Shown: positions 7,534 through 16,448 of the stretch, in pieces
How the letters are laid out: the number at the start of each line of letters is the position of its first letter
Numbering within the stretch: the first letter of the stretch is position 1
NCBI GenBank assembly: GCA_022821845.1
Contig: JAJECT010000003.1
Coordinates: forward strand, 1 to 33,965
Reading direction: 5' to 3'
DNA: 33,965 nucleotides
DNA from: Rhodothermales bacterium
Lineage (GTDB): Bacteria > Bacteroidota > Rhodothermia > Rhodothermales > VXPQ01
Program-made: the position numbers and the translations under genes
Notes under the pieces: model-generated
The model's input: the letters and a program-made list of their open reading frames with translations, nothing else
Databases searched by the model: none
What the model was told of the DNA's origin: nothing

Positions 7534-10053
7534 ATGCCGAATTGGTGGATATGCAAGATGGCGTGGCGGGACAGCCGGGGCAGCCGACGGCAGCTGGCGC
7601 TCTTTTTGTCCGCCATGGTCGTGGGCGTGGCGGCGCTGGTGGCCATTTCGTCGTTCGGGAGCAACCTGCGCAAGGTGGTGGACCGCGAGGCGAAAACATT
7701 GCTGGGCGCAGACCTCATGCTGGAATCCGGGCGCCCGTTCGGAAGCGCCATGGAAGCGGCCATCGATTCTATTGGCGGCGCCCAGGCCCGCCTTGTCTCC
7801 TTTCCCTCCATGGCCTGGTTTCCGGCGGGGCGACATTCGCGCCTGATGACCGTGCGGGCAGTCGAGGGCGCCTTTCCTTTCTACGGGGACCTCGAAACCA
7901 CGCCCGCCGACGCGGCGAACCGCTGGCTTGCCGACGGCGGCGCGCTTGTGGATCGGACGGTCATGGACCTCTTTGACGCGCAGCCCGGAGACAGCGTCCG
8001 CATCGGGCGCCGTTTCTATCCGATAGCGGGGCAGATCGACAAGATGCCGGGCGAAAACCAGATGATGTCGCTTTTCAGTCCGCGCATATACATTCCCGCC
8101 GCGCGGCTGGATTCGACGCTCTTGTCCCGGGGGAGCCAGGCCGAGTACGCCCTTGCCTTCCGGTTCGACGACGGCAGGGACGTAGAAGCGCTTGTCGAAC
8201 GGGTGGCGCCGCGCTTGCGCGAAGAAGAAGTTCGCTACGATACGGTCGCCGAAATCCGGGAAGGCTGGGACGAGGGCCTCACCAATCTGTATCGCTTTCT
8301 GAACGTAATCGCTTTTGTGGCCGTGCTGCTGGGCGGCATTGGGGTGGCGGGCGCCGTGCACGCGTACGTGCGCAGGCGGCTGGCGACGATCGCCGTGTTG
8401 CGATGCCTCGGGGCGGGCGTCTGGCGAACATGCGCCGTGTACGCCTTGCAAACCCTTGCCATGGGCCTGGCGAGCAGCGCGGCGGGGGCCGTGCTGGGCA
8501 TAGGGGTGCAAGCGCTTGTGCCGCTGGCCTTGCAGGATTTCCTTCCCGTAACCGTGCCTTTTTCGATATCCTGGGGGTCCCTTGGGGCAGGCATGGCGCT
8601 GGGCGTCGGGGTCGCTGCGGCCTTTGCGCTTTTCCCGCTCGTTTCGGTTCGCCGCGTATCGCCGCTTTTGGCCCTGCGCGCAAGCGTGGAAAACGGTTTG
8701 TCCGGTTTGAAAGACCCCCTCTGGTGGGGCGCGCTCGGGATCGTGGCGGCGGGGATTGTCGCATTCGCCATAGGCAATGCGCCGTCGCCCGGCGTCGGAC
8801 TGGGCTACGCGGCGGGCCTGGCGGCGGGCTTTCTCGCCCTCCTGATTACGGCGAAAGGCGTCGTCTGGGCTGCGCGCCGCTTCTTTCCGGCGGGCTGGAG
8901 TTACATCTGGCGGCAAGGATTGGCCAACTTGTTTCGGCCCAATAACCAGACCACGATGCTGGTGCTTTCGCTTGGACTGGGCGCTTTTGCGATCGGAACG
9001 CTTTTCGGCGTGCAACGAACGCTGCTGGGCCAACTCGAACTGTCCGAAGCCCGGCGCTTGCCCAATATGGTCTTGTTCGATATTCAATCCGACGAAATCG
9101 AGCCGGTTACGAATATCGTGCAGGCGCATGGCCTGCCCGTGCTGGACAGCATCCCCATCGTAACCATGCGTCTTGCCTCCGTCAACGGACGCGCCGTACG
9201 CGCCATGCAGGAAGATTCCACGGCAACCTGGGCGCATCGCCGGGAATACCGCGTAACGTATCGGGACCATTTGACCGAATCCGAAAAGGTGGCGGCGGGC
9301 GAATTTATCGGCGCGGCCGATCCGAACGACCCGCGGGCGCCCGTATCGCTCGACGAGGATATTGCCCGGGAACTGGAGGTCGGGGTGGGGGACAGCCTTG
9401 CGTTCAACGTACAGGGCCAGTTGATTCCGGCCCGGGTGGCCAGTTTGCGCGAAGTGGAATGGCGGCGCATAGGCGCCAATTTTTATGTGGTGTTCCCCGC
9501 GGGCGTACTGGAAGAAACCCCGCGATTCCATGTCCTCCTTAGCCGGACGGAAACCGCAGACGCGGCGTCCGGGTTGCAGCGAGCCGTAGCGGACGGATAC
9601 CCTTCCGTCTCCATCATCGACTTGTCGCTGGTTCTGAGCGCCTTCGACGCTATTTTCTCCAGCGTATCGTTCGTGGTTCGTTTTATGGCGTCTTTCAGTA
9701 TCCTGACAGGAATCATTGTGCTCGTCGGAGCCGTGGTGGTGAGCCGGGCGCAACGGCGGCGCGAGAGCGTATTGCTGAAAACGCTGGGGGCCTCCCGGTC
9801 CGAAGTGCTTCGAATTATGACGATCGAGTATTTTTTCCTCGGATTCTTTGCCGCCTTGACGGGCCTTGCGCTGTCTTTCGCGGCGGTGTGGGCGTTTGCG
9901 GCGTTCCTCTTCGATACGCCTTTCCGGCCGGATATCGTGGCCGCGCTGGCGTTGCTGGTCGCTGTGCCGCTTTTGACGATAGCCACCGGACTCGTAAACA
10001 GTCGGGGCATCTACCGGCGATCTCCGCTGGAGGTATTGCGCGCGGAAACGTAA
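7534..10053 (+). CDS. ABC transporter permease, FtsX/YbbP type
   Basis: The 839-residue membrane protein has the double-FtsX layout of YbbP: one N-terminal helix (about 16-38), a large extracytoplasmic domain (about 40-250), a block of helices around 250-365, further helices near 395-440, a second extracytoplasmic domain (about 500-700) and a terminal FtsX domain with three helices (about 705-839). The cytoplasmic stretches with RRESVLLKTLGASR (746-759) and VRRRLATIAVLRCLGA (near 273-290) are typical coupling segments for a MacB-type ATPase. The pair with the preceding ATPase and the divergent GDSL esterase makes a YbbAP-TesA-like unit. Substrate is not readable from sequence; hydrophobic or acylated molecules are likely from the context. 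Confidence 0.92.
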   Translation: MPNWWICKMAWRDSRGSRRQLALFLSAMVVGVAALVAISSFGSNLRKVVDREAKTLLGADLMLESGRPFGSAMEAAIDSIGGAQARLVSFPSMAWFPAGRHSRLMTVRAVEGAFPFYGDLETTPADAANRWLADGGALVDRTVMDLFDAQPGDSVRIGRRFYPIAGQIDKMPGENQMMSLFSPRIYIPAARLDSTLLSRGSQAEYALAFRFDDGRDVEALVERVAPRLREEEVRYDTVAEIREGWDEGLTNLYRFLNVIAFVAVLLGGIGVAGAVHAYVRRRLATIAVLRCLGAGVWRTCAVYALQTLAMGLASSAAGAVLGIGVQALVPLALQDFLPVTVPFSISWGSLGAGMALGVGVAAAFALFPLVSVRRVSPLLALRASVENGLSGLKDPLWWGALGIVAAGIVAFAIGNAPSPGVGLGYAAGLAAGFLALLITAKGVVWAARRFFPAGWSYIWRQGLANLFRPNNQTTMLVLSLGLGAFAIGTLFGVQRTLLGQLELSEARRLPNMVLFDIQSDEIEPVTNIVQAHGLPVLDSIPIVTMRLASVNGRAVRAMQEDSTATWAHRREYRVTYRDHLTESEKVAAGEFIGAADPNDPRAPVSLDEDIARELEVGVGDSLAFNVQGQLIPARVASLREVEWRRIGANFYVVFPAGVLEETPRFHVLLSRTETADAASGLQRAVADGYPSVSIIDLSLVLSAFDAIFSSVSFVVRFMASFSILTGIIVLVGAVVVSRAQRRRESVLLKTLGASRSEVLRIMTIEYFFLGFFAALTGLALSFAAVWAFAAFLFDTPFRPDIVAALALLVAVPLLTIATGLVNSRGIYRRSPLEVLRAET

Positions 10054-10099
10054 CGGCGCAGCGCTTCCGAACAGACTCAGAGACCCCTGAAATAACAAC

Positions 10100-10846
10100 A
10101 TGACGGATTGCATGGACAGGGAGGGCATCGCCCGCAACGTTCGCCGGATTCGCGCGCGCATTGCGGAAGCCTGCCGGCGAGCCGGGCGTTCGCCCGACGA
10201 AATTACGCTCGTCGCCGTATCCAAAACGTTTCCCATGGCGGCGATAGAAGCGGCGCGCCAGGCCGGGGTACGCCATTTTGGAGAAAATCGCGTACAGGAA
10301 CTGGCCTCGAAGAGCAAGGAAGCGCCGGGGCGGACGCAAGGCGGGGACAGAACCTGGCACATGATCGGACATTTGCAGCGAAACAAGGCAAGGGACGTCG
10401 TTCGTTTCGCAGATTGCTTCCATGCGCTGGACAGCGCCCGCCTCGCCCGCGCGCTGAACGAACGCGCCCGAACGGAAGAGCGCACCGTGTCCTGCCTGGC
10501 CCAGGTCGATATTTCCGGCGAGGACAGCAAGTTTGGCGTAGCCCCGGACGAACTGCTTCCCCTGCTGGAAGCCGTGGTCGGCTGCGAGCGCATTCGGGTG
10601 CGCGGACTGATGGCTATCGGATCGCTTCGCGCCGAGCCGGACGCCATTCGCGGCGAGTTTCAGCGTCTGCGCGCCCTGTTCGACGCCGTGCCGCCCCGGT
10701 TCGCCCCGAACGTCTCCATGGAGCATCTTTCGATGGGCATGAGCCGGGATTTCGAGGCGGCCATCGAAGAAGGCGCCACGCATGTGCGGATCGGCAGCGC
10801 CCTGTTTGGAGAAAGAATCGCGCCAGAAGGCGGCAAAGGTCCTTAA
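10100..10846 (+). CDS. PLP homeostasis protein (YggS/PLPBP family)
   Basis: The 248-residue protein is a single-domain alanine-racemase-fold protein that binds pyridoxal phosphate and buffers its cellular level; no catalytic reaction is established for the family. Motifs are LVAVSKTFP with PLP-lysine Lys42, FGENRVQE (60-67), WHMIGHLQRNK (86-96), SKFG (143-146), and LSMGMSRDFEAAI (210-222) followed by VRIGSALFG (229-237), the phosphate-binding end. The length is typical. An alternative start is the ATG at 10112 (residue 5). It is followed, after 119 bases, by the DivIVA-like gene; in Gram-positive bacteria a yggS homologue also sits in the cell-division cluster with sepF and divIVA. Confidence 0.94.
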   Translation: MTDCMDREGIARNVRRIRARIAEACRRAGRSPDEITLVAVSKTFPMAAIEAARQAGVRHFGENRVQELASKSKEAPGRTQGGDRTWHMIGHLQRNKARDVVRFADCFHALDSARLARALNERARTEERTVSCLAQVDISGEDSKFGVAPDELLPLLEAVVGCERIRVRGLMAIGSLRAEPDAIRGEFQRLRALFDAVPPRFAPNVSMEHLSMGMSRDFEAAIEEGATHVRIGSALFGERIAPEGGKGP

Positions 10847-10893
10847 AAATGCGCTTCGGGAATTGTTTTCAAGCCGGGGCGGAAAAAATTCCG

Positions 10894-10901
10894 TATCTTG
10901 G
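10894..10901 (+). promoter_or_regulatory. Possible -7 promoter element for the divIVA-like gene
   Basis: TATCTTGG matches the Bacteroidota -7 consensus TAnnTTTG at all but one fixed position and lies in the only sizeable gap of this stretch, 64 bases before the start codon. No convincing TTTG element is seen at the expected -33 distance, so this is a weak call. Confidence 0.22.
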
Positions 10902-10965
10902 AGAATTGTCTTTTTCGACATAGGCAGGCATCCATCCAAACCTGCGGCATAAAGCGCGTTGCGCC

Positions 10966-11742
10966 ATGAAACTCACTCCGCTCGACATACGCAAACAGGA
11001 ATTTTCGCGCAAATTCCGGGGCTGCGACCCGGAAGAGGTGCAGATGTTTTTGAATATGGTCGCTGCGCAGTGGGAGAGCGTGCTCGAAGAGCGCCAGGGA
11101 CTTGAAAACAGGCTGACCGAACTCCGCGCCAAACTCGAACACTACGAAAAGGTGGAGGTGGCGCTGGAAGAAGCCCTGCGCATCACGCGCGAATCTTCCG
11201 AAAAAACGATCCGGAACGCCGAGGACAAAGCCCGAAACCTGATCGAGAACGCGGAATCCCAGGCGCGCCGCCGGGAGGACGAGGGGCGCAAAACGGTCAA
11301 CGAGATTCGGCGGCAAGCAGCGCGACTGAACGATTACCGCCTGGAATTGATGGCGCGGCTGCGCGCGCTGCTCACGTCTGAAACCGAATTGCTGGCCCGC
11401 TACGAAGAACACGCCAACGTGGTGCTGGGCAGATTGTACGCCGGCGCCGAAGGCGAGTCGAAGGGACAGCGGCCCGTCGATACGGCGCCTTCCGCGGCTC
11501 CCGCGCCGCGCAAACCAAAGGAACCCCAGCCTGCGTCCCTGCTTCCTGCGGAAGAAGAAACGGAGGCGGAAACGGATACAGAAAAGGAAACGGATACCGA
11601 GGCGGCGCCCGACGCAAAAGACGACGCGCCCCCCATCGACCCCGCCCCGAAAAAGCCCAAAAACACAGAAAAGGTCTCCGGCGAGCCGGATTCGTCTTCG
11701 GATATCCAGCACATCCGTCGCATTTTGAAAGACCTTGATTAA
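10966..11742 (+). CDS. DivIVA-domain coiled-coil protein
   Basis: The 258-residue protein opens with a DivIVA-type N-terminus: TPLDIRKQEFSRKFRGCDPEEVQMFL (spread over residues 4-29), including the Phe13 and Arg15/Arg18 positions expected for membrane binding. A long heptad-like coiled coil covers about 35-155. The last hundred residues are low-complexity, rich in Pro, Ala, Glu and Thr, and end in a short DIQHIRRILKDLD-like segment that may be a partner-binding tail. In Gram-positive bacteria DivIVA marks poles and septa through membrane curvature. In a presumed Gram-negative relative of Bacteroidota its role is less clear; growth-zone or envelope organisation is an inference. It is complete and lies between a PLPBP gene and the purine nucleoside phosphorylase gene. 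Confidence 0.85.
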   Translation: MKLTPLDIRKQEFSRKFRGCDPEEVQMFLNMVAAQWESVLEERQGLENRLTELRAKLEHYEKVEVALEEALRITRESSEKTIRNAEDKARNLIENAESQARRREDEGRKTVNEIRRQAARLNDYRLELMARLRALLTSETELLARYEEHANVVLGRLYAGAEGESKGQRPVDTAPSAAPAPRKPKEPQPASLLPAEEETEAETDTEKETDTEAAPDAKDDAPPIDPAPKKPKNTEKVSGEPDSSSDIQHIRRILKDLD

Positions 11743-11743
11743 T

Positions 11744-11791
11744 ATCCTTAATAAAGGATCCCTGAATCGTTGCGGCGGAATCCCGCCGTTT
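11744..11791 (+). terminator. Two small hairpins between the divIVA-like gene and the PNP gene
   Basis: ATCCTT (744-749 of this thousand) pairs with AAGGAT at 11754-11759 around an AATA loop. A second, GC-rich hairpin pairs CGGCGG (11773-11778) with CCGCCG (11783-11788) around AATC and is followed by only TTT. The second could act as a weak terminator or attenuator ahead of the PNP gene, whose start is 31 bases further. The short T tract keeps confidence low. Confidence 0.35.
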
Positions 11792-11821
11792 CATCGTACA
11801 CCTGACTGAAGTTCTCCCATT

Positions 11822-12658
11822 ATGTTTGACGCTGTTGCATACCGCCAGAATGTGAAAACCGTCGCCGAAGCCATTCGCGCCCGGATCGGCCTCGCGCCCC
11901 GCATCGGATTAATCCTTGGGACGGGCCTCGCCGAACTTGCGGAAAAGATCGAAGCCGAAACCGTCATACCCTACGAAGAAATTCCCGGATTCCCCTTGTC
12001 CACGGTGGAATCGCATCCGGGCCGCCTGCTGGTGGGCACGCTGGCCGGCGTACCCGCGTACGCCTTGCAGGGCCGTTTTCATCTGTACGAAGGATATGAT
12101 GCGCCAACCGTGGTCTTTCCCGTGCGCGTGTTCGGCGCGCTGGGCGTGGATACGCTGCTGATTTCCAATGCGGCCGGCGGCATGAATCCCCTGTACAGGA
12201 AAGGGGATTTGATGTTGTTGTCTGACCATATCAATTTCCAGAACGCCAACCCGCTCATCGGGCCGAATATCGACGACTGGGGAGACCGCTTCCCGGACAT
12301 GAGCGCGCCCTACGACGAGGAATTGCAACGAATAGCGGAAGCGAAGGCGCTGGAAGAGGGCATTAAGCTGCACCGGGGCGTATATGTATCGGTTACGGGC
12401 CCGAATCTCGAAACGCGGGCCGAATACCGCATGCTTCGGGCCTGGGGCGCGGACGTGGTGGGGATGAGCACCGTACCCGAAGTCATTGCGGCGCGCCATA
12501 TGAATATGCGCGTACTCGCCGTTTCGGTCGTAACCGACGAATGTTTCCCCGATGCGCTTGCGCCGGTTTCGCTCGAGGAGATTATCGCCGCCGCAGGCAA
12601 GGCGGAACCGCTCCTGACCCGGCTCATGTCGGCCATCGTATCGACCATCGGCGCATAG
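11822..12658 (+). CDS. Purine nucleoside phosphorylase (trimeric type)
   Basis: The 278-residue cytosolic enzyme splits purine nucleosides with phosphate to a free base and (deoxy)ribose-1-phosphate for purine salvage. Family blocks are LILGTGLAELA (30-40), SHPGRLLVG (64-72), GRFHLYEGY with His87 (84-92), ISNAAGGMN (114-122), VTGPNLETRAEYRML (191-205) and GMSTVPEVIAARH (214-226). At SVVTDECF (235-242) the position that I align with the purine-contacting Asn243 of human PNP appears to be Asp239. This could widen base preference, but the alignment was done by eye. The length is that of the PunA/DeoD-II group, not hexameric DeoD. The gene is in line with ileS, 38 bases downstream. Confidence 0.93.
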   Translation: MFDAVAYRQNVKTVAEAIRARIGLAPRIGLILGTGLAELAEKIEAETVIPYEEIPGFPLSTVESHPGRLLVGTLAGVPAYALQGRFHLYEGYDAPTVVFPVRVFGALGVDTLLISNAAGGMNPLYRKGDLMLLSDHINFQNANPLIGPNIDDWGDRFPDMSAPYDEELQRIAEAKALEEGIKLHRGVYVSVTGPNLETRAEYRMLRAWGADVVGMSTVPEVIAARHMNMRVLAVSVVTDECFPDALAPVSLEEIIAAAGKAEPLLTRLMSAIVSTIGA

Positions 12659-12696
12659 CGGATATTCTGCCGCCATGCCGCGCTGGCTTGCTGTCC

Positions 12697-15600
12697 ATGC
12701 CCAGGTTTGAAGAAGTAAAGCGATTCGATCACGCTGCGCTGGAGCAAGAAATGCTGGCCCTGTGGGAGCAGCGGCGCATTTTTCGGAAAAGCGTAGCGGA
12801 TCGGGCGGACAGAAAGGCGTTCACTTTCTACGAAGGGCCGCCCACCGCCAACGGGCGCCCCGGCATTCATCATGTGATGGCGCGGACCATCAAGGACGTC
12901 TTCTGTCGTTACCAGACGATGAAAGGCTTCTATGTGGAACGCAAGGCCGGATGGGATACGCATGGCCTGCCAGTCGAAATTGAGGTGGAGAAAGCGCTTG
13001 GACTTGCGGGGCGCGAAGACATCGAGCGATACGGGATCGCCGCGTACAACGCGAAATGCCGCGAAAGCGTACTGCGGTACAAGGAGATCTGGGACGACCT
13101 GACCAGGAAGATGGGGTACTGGGTCGATCTGGACAACCCCTACGTAACGTTCGAAAACAGGTATATCGAGACGGAGTGGTGGCTCGTCAAACGAATTTTC
13201 GAACGGGGCCTCCTGTACGAAGGACACAAGATTCAGTGGTACAGCCCGGGTTCGGGGACCGTGCTGTCGTCCCATGAGGTGAGCCTGGGCTACAAGGAAG
13301 CGCAGGACCCGTCCGTCTATGTCCGCTTCCCTGTTCGGGGCGAGGAAAACACGTTCTTTCTGGCATGGACCACCACCCCGTGGACGCTCATATCCAATGC
13401 GGCGCTGGCCGTAGGAAGCGACGTCGAGTACGTCAAGGCGCGCGTACGGAACGCTTCCGGGGACGAAGAATTTCTGATCCTTGCGGAAGAGCGGCTCGGC
13501 GCGCTGGACGGCGACGCCGAAATCGCGCTGCGGCGCAAGGGGCGGGACCTGGTCGGGACAACCTACGACCCGGTCTTCCCGTATTTTCTGGACGAGGGTC
13601 GCAAGCAAGGAGCCTGGCGCGTGGTGGAAGCCGATTTCGTGTCCACGGAGGACGGAACCGGCGTGGTGCATCTGGCGCCCGCCTTCGGGGCCGACGACCA
13701 TGCCGTAGGGCAAAAGGAAGGGCTCCCCCTCTTCAATCCGGTGGACCCTGCCGGGCGCTTTACGGAGGATATTGCGCTTGTTGCGGGCATGTGGTTCAAG
13801 GATGCGGACAAGCCCATCGCGCGCGATTTGCGGGCGCGGGGTTTGCTGTACAAACACGAAACGCATCTCCACAATTATCCGCACGACTGGCGCAAGGGGA
13901 CCCCGCTTATGAATTACCCGGTGGCGAGCTGGTTCGTGCGAACCACGGCGATCAAGGACCGGATGATGGCACTGAACGATACGATCCATTGGCAGCCCGC
14001 CGCCATGGGTACGGGGCGTTTCGGCGAATGGCTGAAAAACAACGTGGACTGGGCGCTGAGCCGCCGCCGATACTGGGGCACGCCGCTGCCGATCTGGCGA
14101 TCCGACCAGGAAGGGTCCGACTATATCGAAGTGATTGGCTCCATAGCGGAGCTTCGGGAGAAATGCGGCGACCAGCTGCCCGAACGCGACGAGGATATCG
14201 ACCTGCATCGCCCGTTCGTGGACGCCTTGACGTGGCCCGCCCCGGACGGCGGGACCATGCGGCGCGTGCCGGAGGTCATCGACGTATGGTTCGATTCGGG
14301 CGCCATGCCGTTCGCGCAGTGGCATTATCCATTCGAAAACAAGGAAAAATTCGAGCGGCATTTTCCCGCGGACTTCATCGCGGAAGGCATCGACCAGACG
14401 CGGGGCTGGTTCTACACCATGCACGCGCTGGCGGCGGCCGTGATGGATTCGGTGGCCTACGAGAATGTGGTCGTCAATGGCCTGATCCTCGACGAGCAGG
14501 GAGAAAAGATGTCGAAATCGCGGGGCAATGCGGTGGATCCGTTCGAAACGATCGCGCGCTACGGGGCGGATACGGTGCGGTGGTACATGATGAGCAATTC
14601 GCCGCCCTGGGAGAACATCAAGTTTTCGGAACGCGGCCTGGGGGATACCCTTCGGAAGTTTTTCGGCACGCTGGAAAATGCGTACGCCTTTTTCGCCACC
14701 TATGCGAACATCGACGGCTTCGCCTGTGCCGGCCCCCGCATCCCCGTACGGGAACGCCTTGAACTGGATCGCTGGATCGTCAGTTTGCTGCACAGTACGG
14801 TTCGGAAGGCGGATCGCGCGTACCAGGCGTACGACCCGACGCGGGCCGCGCGGGCGATAGAACGGTTCGTGGAAGAACTTTCCAACTGGTATATCCGGCG
14901 CTCCAGAAGGCGCTTCTGGAAAGCGGCGGACACAAGCGGCGACAAGGAAGCCGCCTACCAGACGGTGTACGAATGCCTGATGGCCATTGCGGGGATGATG
15001 GCCCCCATCGCGCCCTTTTTCAGCGACTGGCTGTACCGCGCGCTGCTGGCGGGCGCAAATCGGGAAGGGTGGGAATCCGTGCACCTGGCGCCGTTCCCCG
15101 AGCCGGTGGAGGCCGAAAGGGATCTCGACCTTGAACGGCGCATGGCGCTGGCCCGAACGATTTCCTCCCTTGCCCTTTCTCTCAGAAACCGGAGCGAAAT
15201 CAATGTGCGGCAACCGCTTTCGCGGATTCTCGCAGTAACGAGCGAACAGGTGCCCCAAAGCGACATAGAACAGGTCCGCACGATCATTCTGGACGAAATC
15301 AATGTCCGCGCCATCGAATATGTCCCGGAATCGAGCGGGTTGGTCAAGCGTTCGGCCCGCCCCGATTTCAAGCGGCTGGGGCCGCGCCTTGGCAAACGCA
15401 TGAAATCCGTCAATCAGGCCGTCCGGGGGCTGGACGAAGAGGAAATCGCCGGATACGTACGCGAAGGCCGCATTGCCGTCGAGGCGGACGGGGAGCAGAT
15501 TGAACTGGGACCCGGAGACCTTGAAATAACCAGCGAAGAAGTGACCGGATGGCTGGTGGGACAAGAAAACGACGTAACCGTCGCGCTCGACATCACGCTT

Positions 15601-15882
15601 ACGGAAGACCTGATCGCCGAAGGGCAGGCCCGCGAAATCGTGAACCGCATGCAGAACTTGCGCAAACGAAACGACTTCGAGGTAACGGATCGCATCCTGG
15701 TCGAATACCAGGCCGCAGAGCCCTTGTCCGACGCGATTCGGCGACACAGCGAGTGGATACGGAACGAGACCCTGGCGCTGGAGTTAAACGCGGTTAATTC
15801 TCCCCAGGGAGATGTCGTGGACGTTTTCCGCATTGGGGAAGAAACGCTCCAGGTGGGCGTTCGCCGCGTTAAAAATCCATAA
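12697..15882 (+). CDS. ileS: Isoleucyl-tRNA synthetase
   Basis: IleS charges tRNA-Ile and edits valine. The 1061-residue protein has a class I signature region FYEGPPTANGRPGIHHVMA (44-62), where the usual HxGH is GIHH, and KMSKS at 604-608. WDTHGLPVEIEVEK and an AWTTTPWTL editing-domain block are present, as is a C-terminal anticodon-binding region. The segment normally carrying a CPxCG zinc pair reads YSPGSGT, so those cysteines are missing. Overall it belongs to the long clade (Thermus and eukaryote-like) rather than the E. coli type. The ATG at 12697 was chosen because the family start MPRFEEV aligns there; the open frame reaches further upstream into the PNP gene. A TraR/DksA gene and lspA follow, the order often seen in Bacteroidota. 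Confidence 0.97.
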   Translation: MPRFEEVKRFDHAALEQEMLALWEQRRIFRKSVADRADRKAFTFYEGPPTANGRPGIHHVMARTIKDVFCRYQTMKGFYVERKAGWDTHGLPVEIEVEKALGLAGREDIERYGIAAYNAKCRESVLRYKEIWDDLTRKMGYWVDLDNPYVTFENRYIETEWWLVKRIFERGLLYEGHKIQWYSPGSGTVLSSHEVSLGYKEAQDPSVYVRFPVRGEENTFFLAWTTTPWTLISNAALAVGSDVEYVKARVRNASGDEEFLILAEERLGALDGDAEIALRRKGRDLVGTTYDPVFPYFLDEGRKQGAWRVVEADFVSTEDGTGVVHLAPAFGADDHAVGQKEGLPLFNPVDPAGRFTEDIALVAGMWFKDADKPIARDLRARGLLYKHETHLHNYPHDWRKGTPLMNYPVASWFVRTTAIKDRMMALNDTIHWQPAAMGTGRFGEWLKNNVDWALSRRRYWGTPLPIWRSDQEGSDYIEVIGSIAELREKCGDQLPERDEDIDLHRPFVDALTWPAPDGGTMRRVPEVIDVWFDSGAMPFAQWHYPFENKEKFERHFPADFIAEGIDQTRGWFYTMHALAAAVMDSVAYENVVVNGLILDEQGEKMSKSRGNAVDPFETIARYGADTVRWYMMSNSPPWENIKFSERGLGDTLRKFFGTLENAYAFFATYANIDGFACAGPRIPVRERLELDRWIVSLLHSTVRKADRAYQAYDPTRAARAIERFVEELSNWYIRRSRRRFWKAADTSGDKEAAYQTVYECLMAIAGMMAPIAPFFSDWLYRALLAGANREGWESVHLAPFPEPVEAERDLDLERRMALARTISSLALSLRNRSEINVRQPLSRILAVTSEQVPQSDIEQVRTIILDEINVRAIEYVPESSGLVKRSARPDFKRLGPRLGKRMKSVNQAVRGLDEEEIAGYVREGRIAVEADGEQIELGPGDLEITSEEVTGWLVGQENDVTVALDITLTEDLIAEGQAREIVNRMQNLRKRNDFEVTDRILVEYQAAEPLSDAIRRHSEWIRNETLALELNAVNSPQGDVVDVFRIGEETLQVGVRRVKNP

Positions 15883-15959
15883 CTAAACAGATTACGACAG
15901 GGAAGTATTCGGAACGGCAAGAAGCATCCGGGGACTATTTCTCTTCGCGTACTTTGGAC

Positions 15960-16418
15960 ATGGCTGTGAAAACATCATCTACCGACGCCAACGCTTCCTC
16001 GGCCAGCGAGGGGGCAGGGGGCAGCGCGCAGTCCGACGTCCGCGCGAACACGTGGTTCGCGGACGACGACTTCGAGCATTTCAAGGGGATCATTCTGGCC
16101 CGGCGCATGGAAGCCGTGGAAGACATCGACCGGATGCGCACGCAACTGGACGATGTGCGCGAGCAAGCCGAAAACGATACCGCGTACAGCTTTCACATGG
16201 CGGACGCCGGAACCGACGCCATGGAGCGCGAAAAATTGTACCTGATGCTGGCGCGGCAAAAGAAATACGTGGGCTATCTGGACCGCGCCCTGGAGCGCAT
16301 CAAAAACAGGACCTACGGGATATGCCGCGTGACGGGCAAGGCGATCTCCAGAGAACGTCTGGAAGCCGTGCCGCACACGGAGATGTCGATAGAGGGCAAG
16401 GCAAGACAAAAGAGGTAG
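15960..16418 (+). CDS. TraR/DksA-family protein with degenerate zinc finger
   Basis: The 152-residue protein has a low-complexity N-terminus (1-30), two coiled-coil helices (about 36-118) and a C-terminal DksA-like finger. The finger reads YGICRVTGKAI...VPHT (119-140): only Cys122 of the four expected ligands remains, with Thr125 and His139 where cysteines or neighbouring residues would be. The coiled-coil tip carries an Asp-rich stretch (MADAGTDAMER, 80-90) like DksA's. The family binds the RNA polymerase secondary channel and adjusts transcription, often with ppGpp. The C-terminus (TGKAI, VPHTEMSIE) is characteristic of the Bacteroidota branch. ATG at 15960 is chosen over a TTG two codons upstream. 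It lies between ileS and lspA. Confidence 0.88.
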   Translation: MAVKTSSTDANASSASEGAGGSAQSDVRANTWFADDDFEHFKGIILARRMEAVEDIDRMRTQLDDVREQAENDTAYSFHMADAGTDAMEREKLYLMLARQKKYVGYLDRALERIKNRTYGICRVTGKAISRERLEAVPHTEMSIEGKARQKR

Positions 16419-16448
16419 ACGTTACGGGCGGCGGTCCAGTATACGATT

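Noticed and set aside
7153-10647. 1164-codon minus-strand frame opposite the ABC transporter and PLPBP genes
   Set aside because: No domain or motif is visible, and the opposite strand codes for complete known families; high GC leaves the antisense frame open.
12310-15747. 1145-codon minus-strand frame opposite ileS
   Set aside because: Antisense shadow of ileS without recognisable motifs.
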